A stretch of 39,305 bases of DNA. Source: Pirellula staleyi DSM 6068. GTDB taxonomy: Bacteria > Planctomycetota > Planctomycetia > Pirellulales > Pirellulaceae. Below, in pieces: positions 1 through 7,404 of this stretch. The stretch's first letter is position 1. Each line of letters opens with the position of its first letter. Position numbers and translations under genes: made by a program. The stretch lies in contig CAMBSL010000025.1 of assembly GCA_945870455.1 (NCBI GenBank), positions 1 to 39,305 of the forward strand, in the 5' to 3' direction. Under the pieces are notes generated by a model. It saw only the letters and a program-made list of their open reading frames with translations, was not told the DNA's origin and searched no databases.

Positions 1-4
1 ATGC

Positions 5-154
5 CTATCGCAAAGCAAGCCGTAAGGCAATGGCCGTGCCAGCAAGCGTTAAGATAATTGTCATGGCGAATCGTGCTCGTCGTCGGCGATTACTGCGGTA
101 GGTACTCCAACCGTCGGTGTCAAGAAAGTATCGGCTGTTCGCGTTCAATCTCAT
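5..154 (-). CDS. Doubtful small membrane-anchored ORF (49 aa)
   Basis: Not recognised. The reading frame starts at an ATG preceded by a purine-rich GGTGAAG sequence. It ends with a basic stretch (four consecutive Arg near residue 25) followed by one hydrophobic segment of about 17 residues, which could be a C-terminal membrane anchor. It lies just downstream, in the same direction, of another doubtful frame (159-443). Both may be pieces of one decayed gene or chance frames after the acetyltransferase gene. There is no domain evidence. Confidence 0.22.
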   Translation of the reverse strand: MRLNANSRYFLDTDGWSTYRSNRRRRARFAMTIILTLAGTAIALRLALR

Positions 155-158
155 TGCT

Positions 159-443
159 TCACCACGAATCAAGCTCTGTAGTCGTTTCTGCACAATAGAA
201 CGGCCGGGAGACCTCAATAAAACGGTTGGAAGACAGCGCAATGGCGGAGTCTGGTGTATAAGCATTGGCGTCAGAAAGTTGCCGATAGATGCCGTTCTCC
301 GCCCTTCTCATCATTGCCACAATGAGCACTGGAAGCATCGCTGAAATCATCGCTGCTACGCTCTCATGCCTCCCTCCACTAAGACTTGCTCGTCTAACTT
401 GTAATTCTCCAGAGCAGTTCCGGTAACCATATTCTAAATGCAC
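159..443 (-). CDS. Doubtful small ORF (94 aa) with one hydrophobic segment
   Basis: Not recognised. From about residue 30 it has a hydrophobic stretch containing MISAMLPVLIVAMM, followed by a hydrophilic tail, so if translated it would be a small single-pass membrane protein. It follows the acetyltransferase gene by about 117 bases in the same direction, and no ribosome binding site stands out. It could be a lineage-specific gene or a remnant. The hydrophobic segment resembles a pseudopilin or TadE-like N-terminus only vaguely, which is not enough to name it. Confidence 0.22.
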   Translation of the reverse strand: MHLEYGYRNCSGELQVRRASLSGGRHESVAAMISAMLPVLIVAMMRRAENGIYRQLSDANAYTPDSAIALSSNRFIEVSRPFYCAETTTELDSW

Positions 444-560
444 CCCATCTGGCCTTCAGCTTGGGTGGAATCACGAATTGGTTCGTGGAAGGTGTATGGA
501 AATGCGCATGGGATCTACCACCTCGGCCAATTTGCGAGTGGGGAGTTACGCTAGGGCGAG

Positions 561-1139
561 TCAATCGCTCTGGATGGGAGGTTGCGCCGCAACATCAATT
601 AGTTTGCAGAAAATAAGCGAGTCGGTGAACGTGCCGTTGTAATGCCAATTCTCTCGAAAGTGTGCTTCTTGAACAAAGCCACACTTGATGAGAACCGCTT
701 GGCTAGCCAGATTCGCGACCGAAGTGTTCGCTTCGAGGCTATGTAATCTCAAGGTGTGGAATGCGTATGTGAGCACTGCTTCGAGGGCCTCAGACATGAT
801 GCCTTGTCGCCATGATTCCGGCCTCAGCATAAAACCGATTTCCGCTCGATGATGCCTCTTGTCGATTTGCCACAAACAAACGACACCAATCAACTCGTTG
901 GAATCGCTAAGGCATATTCCCCATTGGACACCCGCTCCTGTTTCCAAGTCTCGATGCATTTTCAAGATCATGCCTTCGACGGCGGATGAGTCTTTGTCAT
1001 CATCTCGACCGAGGTACCGAGTTACCGCCGGGTTGTTCCGCAATGCAAACAACTTCTCTGTATCCGAAACGACGATTTCTCGAAGCAACAAACGTTGCGT
1101 TTTGATAGTCGGAAAGCGTTCGATGCGAACTGGAAGCAT
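561..1139 (-). CDS. GNAT-family N-acetyltransferase (RimJ/RimL type)
   Basis: The 192-residue protein opens with the TQRLLLREIVVSD segment typical of RimJ/RimL-like acetyltransferases. It continues with an RNNPAVTRYLG segment, a central beta core (IGVVCLWQID, AEIGFMLRPE) and an acetyl-CoA loop region around WRQGIMSEALEAVL, then the ANTSVANLASQAVLIKCGF segment that ends many members. These enzymes transfer acetyl from acetyl-CoA to an amine, often a protein N-terminus or small molecule; the substrate here cannot be told. It begins 10 bases after the DUF1570 gene on the same strand and is probably co-transcribed with it and the GroES-like gene. Length is normal for the family. Confidence 0.87.
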   Translation of the reverse strand: MLPVRIERFPTIKTQRLLLREIVVSDTEKLFALRNNPAVTRYLGRDDDKDSSAVEGMILKMHRDLETGAGVQWGICLSDSNELIGVVCLWQIDKRHHRAEIGFMLRPESWRQGIMSEALEAVLTYAFHTLRLHSLEANTSVANLASQAVLIKCGFVQEAHFRENWHYNGTFTDSLIFCKLIDVAAQPPIQSD

Positions 1140-1149
1140 TAGCGAGCCG

Positions 1150-2388
1150 TTACCGTACTTTCTGCATGAACCTTACGAAGTCCTTGTCGAACTTGCTCAA
1201 GTCATCCCCAAAGGAGTGCTGGAAAAGCTCGATTCGTTCCTTTGGGCTAGACGTTTTGCCGGGTGGAATCTCGCGGATGCTTTTGACATAATTTGCAAAC
1301 TGCTTGGGCTTGCTTTTGAGCAAGTAAAACGTGAGTCCCCAAGCTTCCGCATACGCTGAAGTCATCGTTTCGCCGGACCGTAGTTTCCCATCGTCCATCA
1401 GCAACGTTTCCAGGGAGTCGGACCGTCGCTGAGGCATGTAGCGCGCGAGGTTTTGGTAGTTGTACAGGTTTATTTTACCCGTTCCTCCCCATCCATTAGG
1501 GCTGTTTGGATCGGGCGATTCAAAGAAGGTTGCAAGACCTTCGCTGAACCAAAGCGGACTATCGCCGAGCCTCACTTGCAGACCGCTGTTGAACGATATC
1601 TGATGGCAGGCTTCGTGCACGATGGTTGCGACGGTGCGTTCTGCTTGTGGACGAGACAGTATTTGATTGATCAATTCCTGATTGACTTGAGCACCGGGAG
1701 GCAACATCCCTTCGATGCCGGTCAGATCATACGAAGCCAATCGATTGGTTGACTGATGGTAATAACCGATGGTGTTCTCTGCCCCTCCGAACTCCTGGCT
1801 CGCGTAGTCAACATAACCTTGCTTGGTTTCAAAAAGGAGAGCAACGAGAGGGAATCGAGGGGGTAAAAGCTCAACGCCATTCTTCTTCCAAAATGCGTAG
1901 AAACCTTTGTGGAGGCGTTCGTATAGACTTAGGTTCCAACGAGCGTAGACGTCCGATGTGTTGTAGCAAATGACAATGTCATCCTTCTGCATTGTTTTGA
2001 AGCCAGCTGGCAAGAGTTTCAAGACTTTCGCGGCGAGTTCTTTGGCAGAGGTTGGAACAAGCGTGCCGGGCAACTCCTCGATTCTTTTTAGTTCCGAAGG
2101 TGCGATCGCGGTGAGTTGACCGTCTGCATCGAGGATTAGGTGGCCCTGAATTTCATGGCACGCGACCAACTCACCCACGACTACTCGAAGTTCCTTGCTC
2201 TCTTCGAAGGTCATTCTCAGCAGAGATTGAAGAGGTGGATTGACTGGATTCGTTGTTTCGGAGACCGAAGGGGGGAGAGGTTCGGTTTGCCCGCAAATTT
2301 TTTCGCAGCATGCGATTCCAGCGAAGCAACAAATCAAACTCAGAATGCAAACTTGGAGGACCGAGGACAGTGGGTTGGTTGATTGCAT
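1150..2388 (-). CDS. Secreted DUF1570-type putative zinc peptidase
   Basis: The 412-residue protein has a hydrophobic, Cys-rich N-terminus (about residues 8-27) that looks like a signal peptide. The C-terminal half matches the DUF1570 family of planctomycetes: TIVHEACHQISFN gives an HExxH motif at His258-His262, and WFSEGLATFFE about 20 residues later supplies a Glu (near 283) placed like the third zinc ligand of gluzincins. A zinc-dependent peptidase outside the cytoplasm is therefore likely, though activity of this family is not established to my knowledge. The N-terminal 60-130 region holds a short beta-rich unit of unknown role. It sits between a GroES-like gene (22-base gap) and an acetyltransferase gene (10-base gap), all on the minus strand. 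Confidence 0.78.
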   Translation of the reverse strand: MQSTNPLSSVLQVCILSLICCFAGIACCEKICGQTEPLPPSVSETTNPVNPPLQSLLRMTFEESKELRVVVGELVACHEIQGHLILDADGQLTAIAPSELKRIEELPGTLVPTSAKELAAKVLKLLPAGFKTMQKDDIVICYNTSDVYARWNLSLYERLHKGFYAFWKKNGVELLPPRFPLVALLFETKQGYVDYASQEFGGAENTIGYYHQSTNRLASYDLTGIEGMLPPGAQVNQELINQILSRPQAERTVATIVHEACHQISFNSGLQVRLGDSPLWFSEGLATFFESPDPNSPNGWGGTGKINLYNYQNLARYMPQRRSDSLETLLMDDGKLRSGETMTSAYAEAWGLTFYLLKSKPKQFANYVKSIREIPPGKTSSPKERIELFQHSFGDDLSKFDKDFVRFMQKVR

Positions 2389-2410
2389 ACCGTTTTTGCG
2401 ACCGTCCAGG

Positions 2411-2743
2411 TTATTTTTCGAGCCCCGATTCGGGCGGTTTTCGTCGGAAAACCGCGACTACGTCTTCGACGGGAACGACGTAGAGCTGATTGTCGGGCTC
2501 GAAATCAACCGGAATTGCATTTTTGGGATGAAACAATATTTTGTCGTATTGTCGTAATGGAACGTTCTCGTCGTGTTCAACCTGACGGCTGATCGTGACG
2601 ATTCGGCCGGTAATCGTTGGGATTTCGGCGGCATCAGGCAGCGCGATGCCGCCTTTCGTCTCACGCTTTGGCTCATCTTTCAAGACCAAAACGCGGGCGC
2701 CCACAGGTTCAATATAGTCAAACTGAGATGTTTTTTTTGCCAT
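2411..2743 (-). CDS. GroES-like co-chaperonin, stand-alone
   Basis: From the ATG at 2743 the protein is 110 residues. It shows the GroES plan: a first strand with VGARVLVLKDEP, a mobile-loop-like KRETKGGIALPD, then GRIVTISRQV and a closing VVPVEDVVAVF. GroES caps the GroEL chamber in the cytoplasm. No groEL lies nearby, so this is a solitary paralogue. I chose 2743 because the family N-terminus begins here; the frame stays open to 3055, but the upstream part is non-GroES, Cys-rich and overlaps the divergent rplY start. The C-terminal tail RRKPPESGLEK is an extra. It is followed by the DUF1570 gene. Confidence 0.82.
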   Translation of the reverse strand: MAKKTSQFDYIEPVGARVLVLKDEPKRETKGGIALPDAAEIPTITGRIVTISRQVEHDENVPLRQYDKILFHPKNAIPVDFEPDNQLYVVPVEDVVAVFRRKPPESGLEK

Positions 2744-2789
2744 CAGCAAAGCATAGGCCGCATCGTCAAAACGGCAAGTACATTTGCAC

Positions 2790-2817
2790 TTGCATCCGGT
2801 GCCAAATTCGTCATACT
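2790..2817 (+). promoter_or_regulatory. Possible sigma-70-type promoter for rplY operon
   Basis: TTGCAT (2790-2795) and CATACT (2812-2817) are separated by 16 bases in the divergent gap between the GroES-like gene and rplY. This would place transcription start near 2824, about 75 bases before the rplY ATG. It was found by eye and is untested. Confidence 0.3.
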
Positions 2818-2897
2818 GCTGGGCTTCCCCAAGAATCAACTGGGCTGATCTACGGCCCGTTATCATCGAATATTTAGAGCAGCGGAACGCAGCAGTA

Positions 2898-3521
2898 ATG
2901 ATTGAAACGATTGAAGTGGCCAAACGAGATGTGCTCGGCTCCCGAGCCATGATTAAGATTCGCGAAAAGGGACGCATCCCGGCAATTCTATACGGCCACG
3001 GCCAGGAAAATGTTTGCTTGACCGTTTCCCTCGATACCGTAAACAACCTGATCAAGCACGGTACAAAACTCGTTTCTTTGAGCGGAGATGTAGTCGATAC
3101 GGCTTTGCTGAGAGCTGTTCAATGGAGCAGTATGGGCGATCATATTATTCACGTTGATTTCGCTCGTGTTTCCCAGACGGAAGACGTCGAAGTAACGATT
3201 CCAGTTCATTTGCACGGGGAAGCTCCAGGTGCTTTGTCGGCTGCCGGTCAACTTCGCTTTCTGACCCACGAAATCGTCATCAAGTGCCCCGCATCGCTGA
3301 TTCCAGAATATTTGGTTTGCGAAATTGGGGGTTTGCAGCTTGGTCAGTCGATTCATGTGAGTGAGCTGACGTTGCCAACGGGCGCCAAGTCGGTTACCCC
3401 AGGAGCGATTGTCATTGTGCAGGTTGCGGTTGCGGCAGGTGATGCTGCGGCAGAAGCCCTAGCTTCACAGATTGAACCAGAACTGATTCGCAAGGAAAAG
3501 CCGGCTGAAGCTGGAGCGTAA
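2898..3521 (+). CDS. rplY: 50S ribosomal protein bL25 (Ctc type)
   Basis: The 207-residue protein is the long, two-domain (Ctc/TL5-like) form of bL25, which binds 5S rRNA in the large subunit. The N-terminal domain is recognisable from KRDVLGSRAMIKIREKG, RIPAILYGHG and VQWSSMGDHIIHVDFARV. The C-terminal beta domain runs from about residue 95 (VEVTIPVHLHGEAPG) with PASLIPEYLVCEIGGL and a short Ala/Glu-rich tail. I chose the ATG at 2898 because the family starts there; the frame is open upstream to 2784. The stop codon overlaps a possible ATG of the pth gene (TAATG), and an rplY-pth pair is common in bacteria, so the two are surely co-transcribed. Confidence 0.94.
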   Translation: MIETIEVAKRDVLGSRAMIKIREKGRIPAILYGHGQENVCLTVSLDTVNNLIKHGTKLVSLSGDVVDTALLRAVQWSSMGDHIIHVDFARVSQTEDVEVTIPVHLHGEAPGALSAAGQLRFLTHEIVIKCPASLIPEYLVCEIGGLQLGQSIHVSELTLPTGAKSVTPGAIVIVQVAVAAGDAAAEALASQIEPELIRKEKPAEAGA

Positions 3522-3568
3522 TGAGTAGTGGCTTGGGTTTTGTTGCTCGCGCAACAACCGATGCCGGA

Positions 3569-4150
3569 ATGGCTTTGATTGTCGGACTTGGGAATCCAGG
3601 GGCCAAATACGATCGAACGCGACACAACATTGGATTTGATTGCCTTAATCGTTTGCATGCAAGCATGGGTTCACCGAGTTTGCAAGCAAAGTTCGAGGGC
3701 CAGTTTGCAAAAGGTCGAATCGGGCAGCGAGATGTCTGCTTGGTTTGGCCGCTTACCTTTATGAATTGCAGTGGACGTTGCGTTTCGCAGTTCGCTCGAT
3801 TCTACAAAGTGGAATTAGAGAATATTTTGGTGATTTGCGATGACTTGAGTTTGCCACTTGGTAAACTCAGGATTCGCAAGTCAGGATCGAGCGGTGGCCA
3901 AAAAGGCCTCAATGACATTATTCAATCGCTAGGCACTCAAGATGTGACCCGTGTGAGGATCGGAATCGATCCAACTCCGGCGCACTGGGATACAGCGGAT
4001 TATGTCCTGAGCAAATTTTCGGCTTCTGAGCGTGCGATCGTAGACGAAGGGCTTTTTCGAGCCAACGAAGCGATTGCGATTTGGTTGAAAGAGGGTGTGG
4101 ATTCAGCGATGAACATTTTCAATCGCGAGTCGAAGCCACCCAAAGCGTAA
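3569..4150 (+). CDS. pth: Peptidyl-tRNA hydrolase
   Basis: Pth frees tRNA from peptidyl-tRNA that drops off the ribosome. From the ATG at 3569 the protein starts MALIVGLGNPG, exactly where the family starts, and shows the catalytic TRHNIGFD (His19 in this numbering). The LTFMNCSGR segment, the ICDDLSLPLG segment with the catalytic Asp, and SSGGQKGLNDIIQSLGT with the conserved Asn follow. At 193 residues the length is normal. An earlier in-frame ATG at 3521 overlaps the rplY stop and would add 16 residues that have no family counterpart. Translational coupling to rplY could favour that start, so the N-terminus is open. Confidence 0.93.
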   Translation: MALIVGLGNPGAKYDRTRHNIGFDCLNRLHASMGSPSLQAKFEGQFAKGRIGQRDVCLVWPLTFMNCSGRCVSQFARFYKVELENILVICDDLSLPLGKLRIRKSGSSGGQKGLNDIIQSLGTQDVTRVRIGIDPTPAHWDTADYVLSKFSASERAIVDEGLFRANEAIAIWLKEGVDSAMNIFNRESKPPKA

Positions 4151-4204
4151 TGATTTTTACAAGTAAGACCTAAGGTTCATTCAGCAGTATTTGGATCAGT
4201 TTCC

Positions 4205-4209
4205 AGGAG
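4205..4209 (+). promoter_or_regulatory. Shine-Dalgarno site deciding a TTG start for rpsF
   Basis: AGGAG lies 8 bases before TTG at 4218. The first family-like residues (VTGIYECLFLFD) follow directly, and there is no suitable ATG nearby. An upstream in-frame TTG at 4191 lacks such a site. Confidence 0.55.
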
Positions 4210-4217
4210 TTCATACG

Positions 4218-4640
4218 TTGGTTACCGGAATTTACGAGTGCTTGTTCCTCTTCGACAGCAACCATTACGCCCGCGATCCAGGTGGTGTTTCAGGCTCGGT
4301 GCAAACCCTGATCAGCGATGCGGGCGGAGAAATCTTGGTCAGCCGTTTGTGGGCTGAGCAAAGACTTGCTTACCAGATCAAGGGCCACCAAAAGGGGACC
4401 TACTGGCTAACTTACTTCAAGCTGGATACGTCCAAGCTCAAGGAATTGAATCGAGCTTGTCAGTTGAATGAAAGCTTATTGCGATTCATGTTCACCCGCG
4501 TGGACGCAAGATTGATCGATGCATTGGTGGCTCACGCTCAAGAAAAAGTGGTTGTGCCAATCGATGTACTTGAAAAGGTGGCGGTAGGCGTCGGAGGTGG
4601 TATCGACGATGATGAAGAAATAGAGGCTGACGACGAATAG
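4218..4640 (+). CDS. rpsF: 30S ribosomal protein bS6
   Basis: bS6 is a small-subunit protein that pairs with bS18 on 16S rRNA. The sequence shows the ferredoxin-like fold expected: a first strand YECLFLFD, GEILVSRLWAEQRLAYQIKG, the strand YWLTYFKLD, and a helix with LNRACQLNESLLRFMFTRV. The family usually runs to about 95-135 residues; here it is 140, with a long acidic C-terminal tail (DDDEEIEADDE), as some bS6 proteins have. I chose the TTG at 4218 because of the AGGAG site before it. It lies 67 bases after pth and 53 before ssb. Confidence 0.93.
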   Translation: MVTGIYECLFLFDSNHYARDPGGVSGSVQTLISDAGGEILVSRLWAEQRLAYQIKGHQKGTYWLTYFKLDTSKLKELNRACQLNESLLRFMFTRVDARLIDALVAHAQEKVVVPIDVLEKVAVGVGGGIDDDEEIEADDE

Positions 4641-4693
4641 GACGTTCGGTGTGGCCAAACGCTCAATCGTTTTTTTAGGAATCGAGGCACATC

Positions 4694-5194
4694 ATGGCTA
4701 GCTACAATCGTGTTATTTTGCTCGGAAATTTGGTGCGTGACATTGAGTTGCGGTACACCAATAGTCGCATGGCCGTTTGCCAAAATGCAATTGCGGTCAA
4801 CGACCGACGCAAGAACGCAAGCGGCGAATGGATTGATGAGACATCCTTTGTGGATGTCACGTTTTTCGGCCGAACGGCCGAGATCGTTAGCGAATTCCTC
4901 AGCAAAGGTTCGCCAATCTTTGTAGAGGGTCGACTCAAGCAGGACACTTGGGAAAAAGACGGCCAAAAGAGAAGTAAACTGTACGTCATCGTCGACCGAA
5001 TGCAATTGCTCGGCGGACGAACTGACGGCAAAGGTGGAGAAGCTCGCCCGCGAGCAACTGCATCTGCGGGAAATACCCGTTTTGTGGATTCAGCAAACGA
5101 AGGGCCTGGGGCCATGCACGCCGGAAACAATTCCGACATGCACGTTTCCGAGGTCGGGGATGATGTCTATGTCAACGAAGATATGCCTTTCTAA
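4694..5194 (+). CDS. ssb: Single-stranded DNA-binding protein
   Basis: SSB coats single-stranded DNA in replication and repair and recruits partner proteins through its tail. The 166-residue protein has the OB fold in the first 110 residues: [66 protein letters not shown] and [17 protein letters not shown] Gly/Ala-rich linker follows, and it ends in the acidic tip VNEDMPF that SSB proteins use to bind partners. It is placed after rpsF as in many bacteria. The usual next gene, rpsR, is missing. Confidence 0.95.
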   Translation: MASYNRVILLGNLVRDIELRYTNSRMAVCQNAIAVNDRRKNASGEWIDETSFVDVTFFGRTAEIVSEFLSKGSPIFVEGRLKQDTWEKDGQKRSKLYVIVDRMQLLGGRTDGKGGEARPRATASAGNTRFVDSANEGPGAMHAGNNSDMHVSEVGDDVYVNEDMPF

Positions 5195-5281
5195 GGCATG
5201 CCGTTCGCATTGACGCAACGCACAAGCATTTGCTAAGCAACTCAAGAATTGATGACTTTTTTCGGATCCGAGTTTTAAAAA

Positions 5282-5800
5282 ATGGCAGTTACTAAAAAGA
5301 AACGCGTTCCACAGTTCCCACGCCTCCCAAAGGGCCCCAACGGTGGCATCCAATTGATGCTGATCCAAAGTGTGGAACATCTAGGCAAATCAGGCGACGT
5401 CATAGAAGTAAAGCCTGGCTACGCAAATAATTTCCTGCTGCCAGAAGGCCTAGCCATCGTCGCGACCGATCACCATAAGCGAATGGTTGATAAGCACCGC
5501 GTCAAACTCCAAGATCTGGAGAAACAACGCCTCGTTGGATTGCGTGCGCTCGCGGACCAAGTCTCCAAGCAATCGATCAATGTCGAAGCAAATGCGAACG
5601 ACGAAGGTCACTTGTACGGCAGTGTCGGCGCTACCGAAATTGTCGCAGCCCTCAAGGCAAACGGTTTCCATATCACTGCGGACCAGGTCAAGCTGGAAGG
5701 TGTGCTCAAAGAACTTGGACTCTACACAGTCAAGATTCAAATGCACACGGATATTGCAACCGAACTCAAAGTTTGGGTTGTCCCCACAGCAGCCCACTAA
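5282..5800 (+). CDS. rplI: 50S ribosomal protein bL9, N-terminally extended
   Basis: bL9 is a two-domain large-subunit protein that binds 23S rRNA. The conserved N-domain begins near residue 23 (IQLMLIQSVEHLGKSGDVIE) with KPGYANNFLLPEGLA, then the long connecting helix. The C-domain has NDEGHLYGSVGATEIVAAL and ends in TDIATELKVWVV. The usual length is about 148 residues. The extra here is mainly a basic leader of about 22 residues (KKKRVPQFPRLPKGPNGG). The next gene starts 5 bases after its stop, so they share a transcript. Confidence 0.94.
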   Translation: MAVTKKKRVPQFPRLPKGPNGGIQLMLIQSVEHLGKSGDVIEVKPGYANNFLLPEGLAIVATDHHKRMVDKHRVKLQDLEKQRLVGLRALADQVSKQSINVEANANDEGHLYGSVGATEIVAALKANGFHITADQVKLEGVLKELGLYTVKIQMHTDIATELKVWVVPTAAH

Positions 5801-5805
5801 CCGGA

Positions 5806-6651
5806 ATGCTGCCACGCGAAGAGTTCGTCGAACAAGCATACCTTTTTCGAATTCTTTCGGAACGCCTAGGCCTGGACATCACGCTCCAAGACCTTTTGGA
5901 GCAATGTCGGTTCGAAGCCTTGGCCACAACGAAGCTTCCGATGGCAATAGGCTTTCTGTCGACAGAGCTGAAGCACTCAGGCATTATGGCACCTGGGATG
6001 AAGCGTCTGCAGCACTACTTCACTCCCTTCCAGACTTTCGTCGTCGACCAATCCGAGCAAGATTCGGGACAATTCGATTTTAAGACAGCTCTCAACATCC
6101 TCCGCCTGGAAGCGGAGTTTCGGGCAGGCTCCGACAACCGACAAGGTTTGTTTTTCTATCAGTTTGAAGTCCTGTGCCGCAATCGACTGAACTATGATCG
6201 CGGTCTGAAGGCCATGAGCGACGACCCGCTCTACTCTCCTGAGTGGCGAGATTGGATTCTCATCGTCCGCAAGCAATTGGGAATCATCGACATTGCCGAC
6301 TTGATCTATGGTCGCAGCGAAGAATTTGTCCACTATCGCAAACGCCATCTCGGTGAGGACGCTGAGGCTGAGTACCCTATCCTGTTCGGTGAACGCGAAG
6401 GAAAGATCGCTTTTGCGAATCGCGGCAAGGAGCCTTTATTCTTGTTCGCAGCCATGCAACGTCATCTCGGCTATCCTGCGGTTCCCAAACGCGAAGTTCG
6501 CGATAACTCGCTGGAGATGATTCCGCAAATGCATCGCCGCCTCGAACGCCTTGAAATGCGGCTCAAGTTTATGGAAGATGAACAACGACAGGGGATCGAC
6601 ATCACCAAGTTCTACACGGGACCGACCAAACCCCCAATCGACCTTGATTAG
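5806..6651 (+). CDS. Conserved-looking protein of unknown function after rplI
   Basis: The product is not recognised. It is a 281-residue soluble protein with no signal peptide or membrane segment. It is rich in charged residues and apparently mostly helical, with a C-terminal segment MHRRLERLEMRLKFMEDEQ that looks like a short coiled coil, and a tail KPPIDLD. I chose the ATG at 5806, five bases after the rplI stop; the frame opens 33 bases earlier inside rplI. The position between rplI and nnrE, where many bacteria have dnaB, suggests a housekeeping transcript, but I see no Walker motif, so it is not the replicative helicase. Long open frame and tight spacing support a real gene. Confidence 0.8.
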   Translation: MLPREEFVEQAYLFRILSERLGLDITLQDLLEQCRFEALATTKLPMAIGFLSTELKHSGIMAPGMKRLQHYFTPFQTFVVDQSEQDSGQFDFKTALNILRLEAEFRAGSDNRQGLFFYQFEVLCRNRLNYDRGLKAMSDDPLYSPEWRDWILIVRKQLGIIDIADLIYGRSEEFVHYRKRHLGEDAEAEYPILFGEREGKIAFANRGKEPLFLFAAMQRHLGYPAVPKREVRDNSLEMIPQMHRRLERLEMRLKFMEDEQRQGIDITKFYTGPTKPPIDLD

Positions 6652-6684
6652 ATGCTGCCCCGATTAGATGCTTTAGGTACGATC

Positions 6685-7404
6685 ATGTCCAAACATTCCC
6701 CCACTCTAGCACGGCACCTGGATGTACTCTCGGTCGAACAGATTCGAAGAGTCGATGCAATCGCAGTGCGTGACTTTGGAATGTGTAGCCTCGTATTGAT
6801 GGAAAACGCAGGACGAGGCTGTGCGGATTTCATCCACTCACGATGGAGGGAACTTGGCTCGATCCTGATCGTGTGTGGACCGGGTAACAACGGTGGCGAC
6901 GGCCTCGTCATTGCGAGACATCTGCATGCCATGGGCCACGCAGTCCTCGTTTGGATGATTGCTGAACGCAAAAAACTATCTAACGATACAGAAATAAATC
7001 TGAAGATATTGGAGAAAACACGAATCCCCATTCGATGGTTTCAAGCGTCTGCAGACTCTCCGCTAGAGCACAAAGAAATTGAGTTGCAGACGGACGTGAA
7101 CAAATGCACAGCCGTCGTCGATGCAATGCTTGGAACAGGTGCATCTGGTCCGCCGAGAACGGAGATGGCATTCGCGATTCGAATCCTGAACCAAGCTCCA
7201 CTGGTGCGAATTGCAATCGATATCCCGACGGGAATGGATGCTGAGACAGGTGTTGCTTCGATCCCAACCTTCCGAGCAAACGAGACGTTAACGTTCGTCG
7301 CCAACAAGCCCGGTTTTTTGAACCCATCAGCGGTATGTTGCTTGGGTAGTGTTCACATCCTTGCGATTGGCGTTCCTCCAGAAGTTATCGATAGAGTACT
7401 ATGA
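6685..7404 (+). CDS. nnrE: NAD(P)H-hydrate epimerase (YjeF N-terminal domain)
   Basis: The enzyme interconverts the R and S forms of damaged, hydrated NAD(P)H so that a dehydratase can repair them. The sequence shows the YjeF_N hallmarks: LSVEQIRRVDAIAVRDFG near the start, LVLMENAGRG, the nucleotide-binding VCGPGNNGGDGLVIARHLH, DAMLGTGASGPPR with a conserved Asp, and AIDIPTGMDAETG. It is a stand-alone epimerase without the C-terminal dehydratase domain. From the ATG at 6685 it has 239 residues; an earlier in-frame ATG at 6652 begins right after the previous stop and would add 11 residues. Its end overlaps the gatA start by ATGA, so the two are translationally coupled. Confidence 0.9.
   Translation: MSKHSPTLARHLDVLSVEQIRRVDAIAVRDFGMCSLVLMENAGRGCADFIHSRWRELGSILIVCGPGNNGGDGLVIARHLHAMGHAVLVWMIAERKKLSNDTEINLKILEKTRIPIRWFQASADSPLEHKEIELQTDVNKCTAVVDAMLGTGASGPPRTEMAFAIRILNQAPLVRIAIDIPTGMDAETGVASIPTFRANETLTFVANKPGFLNPSAVCCLGSVHILAIGVPPEVIDRVL

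Noticed and set aside
5..443. One broken gene spread over two frames
   Set aside because: The two frames could be a frameshifted gene, but neither has recognisable homology, so I list them as doubtful separate ORFs.
2744..3055. N-terminal extension of the GroES-like protein with a Cys-rich CKCKCTC stretch
   Set aside because: The frame overlaps the divergent rplY start, and GroES homology begins only at 2743. The Cys-rich stretch is probably a chance translation.
5806..6651. Replicative helicase dnaB after rplI
   Set aside because: No Walker A motif or other helicase motif is present, and the length is too short.
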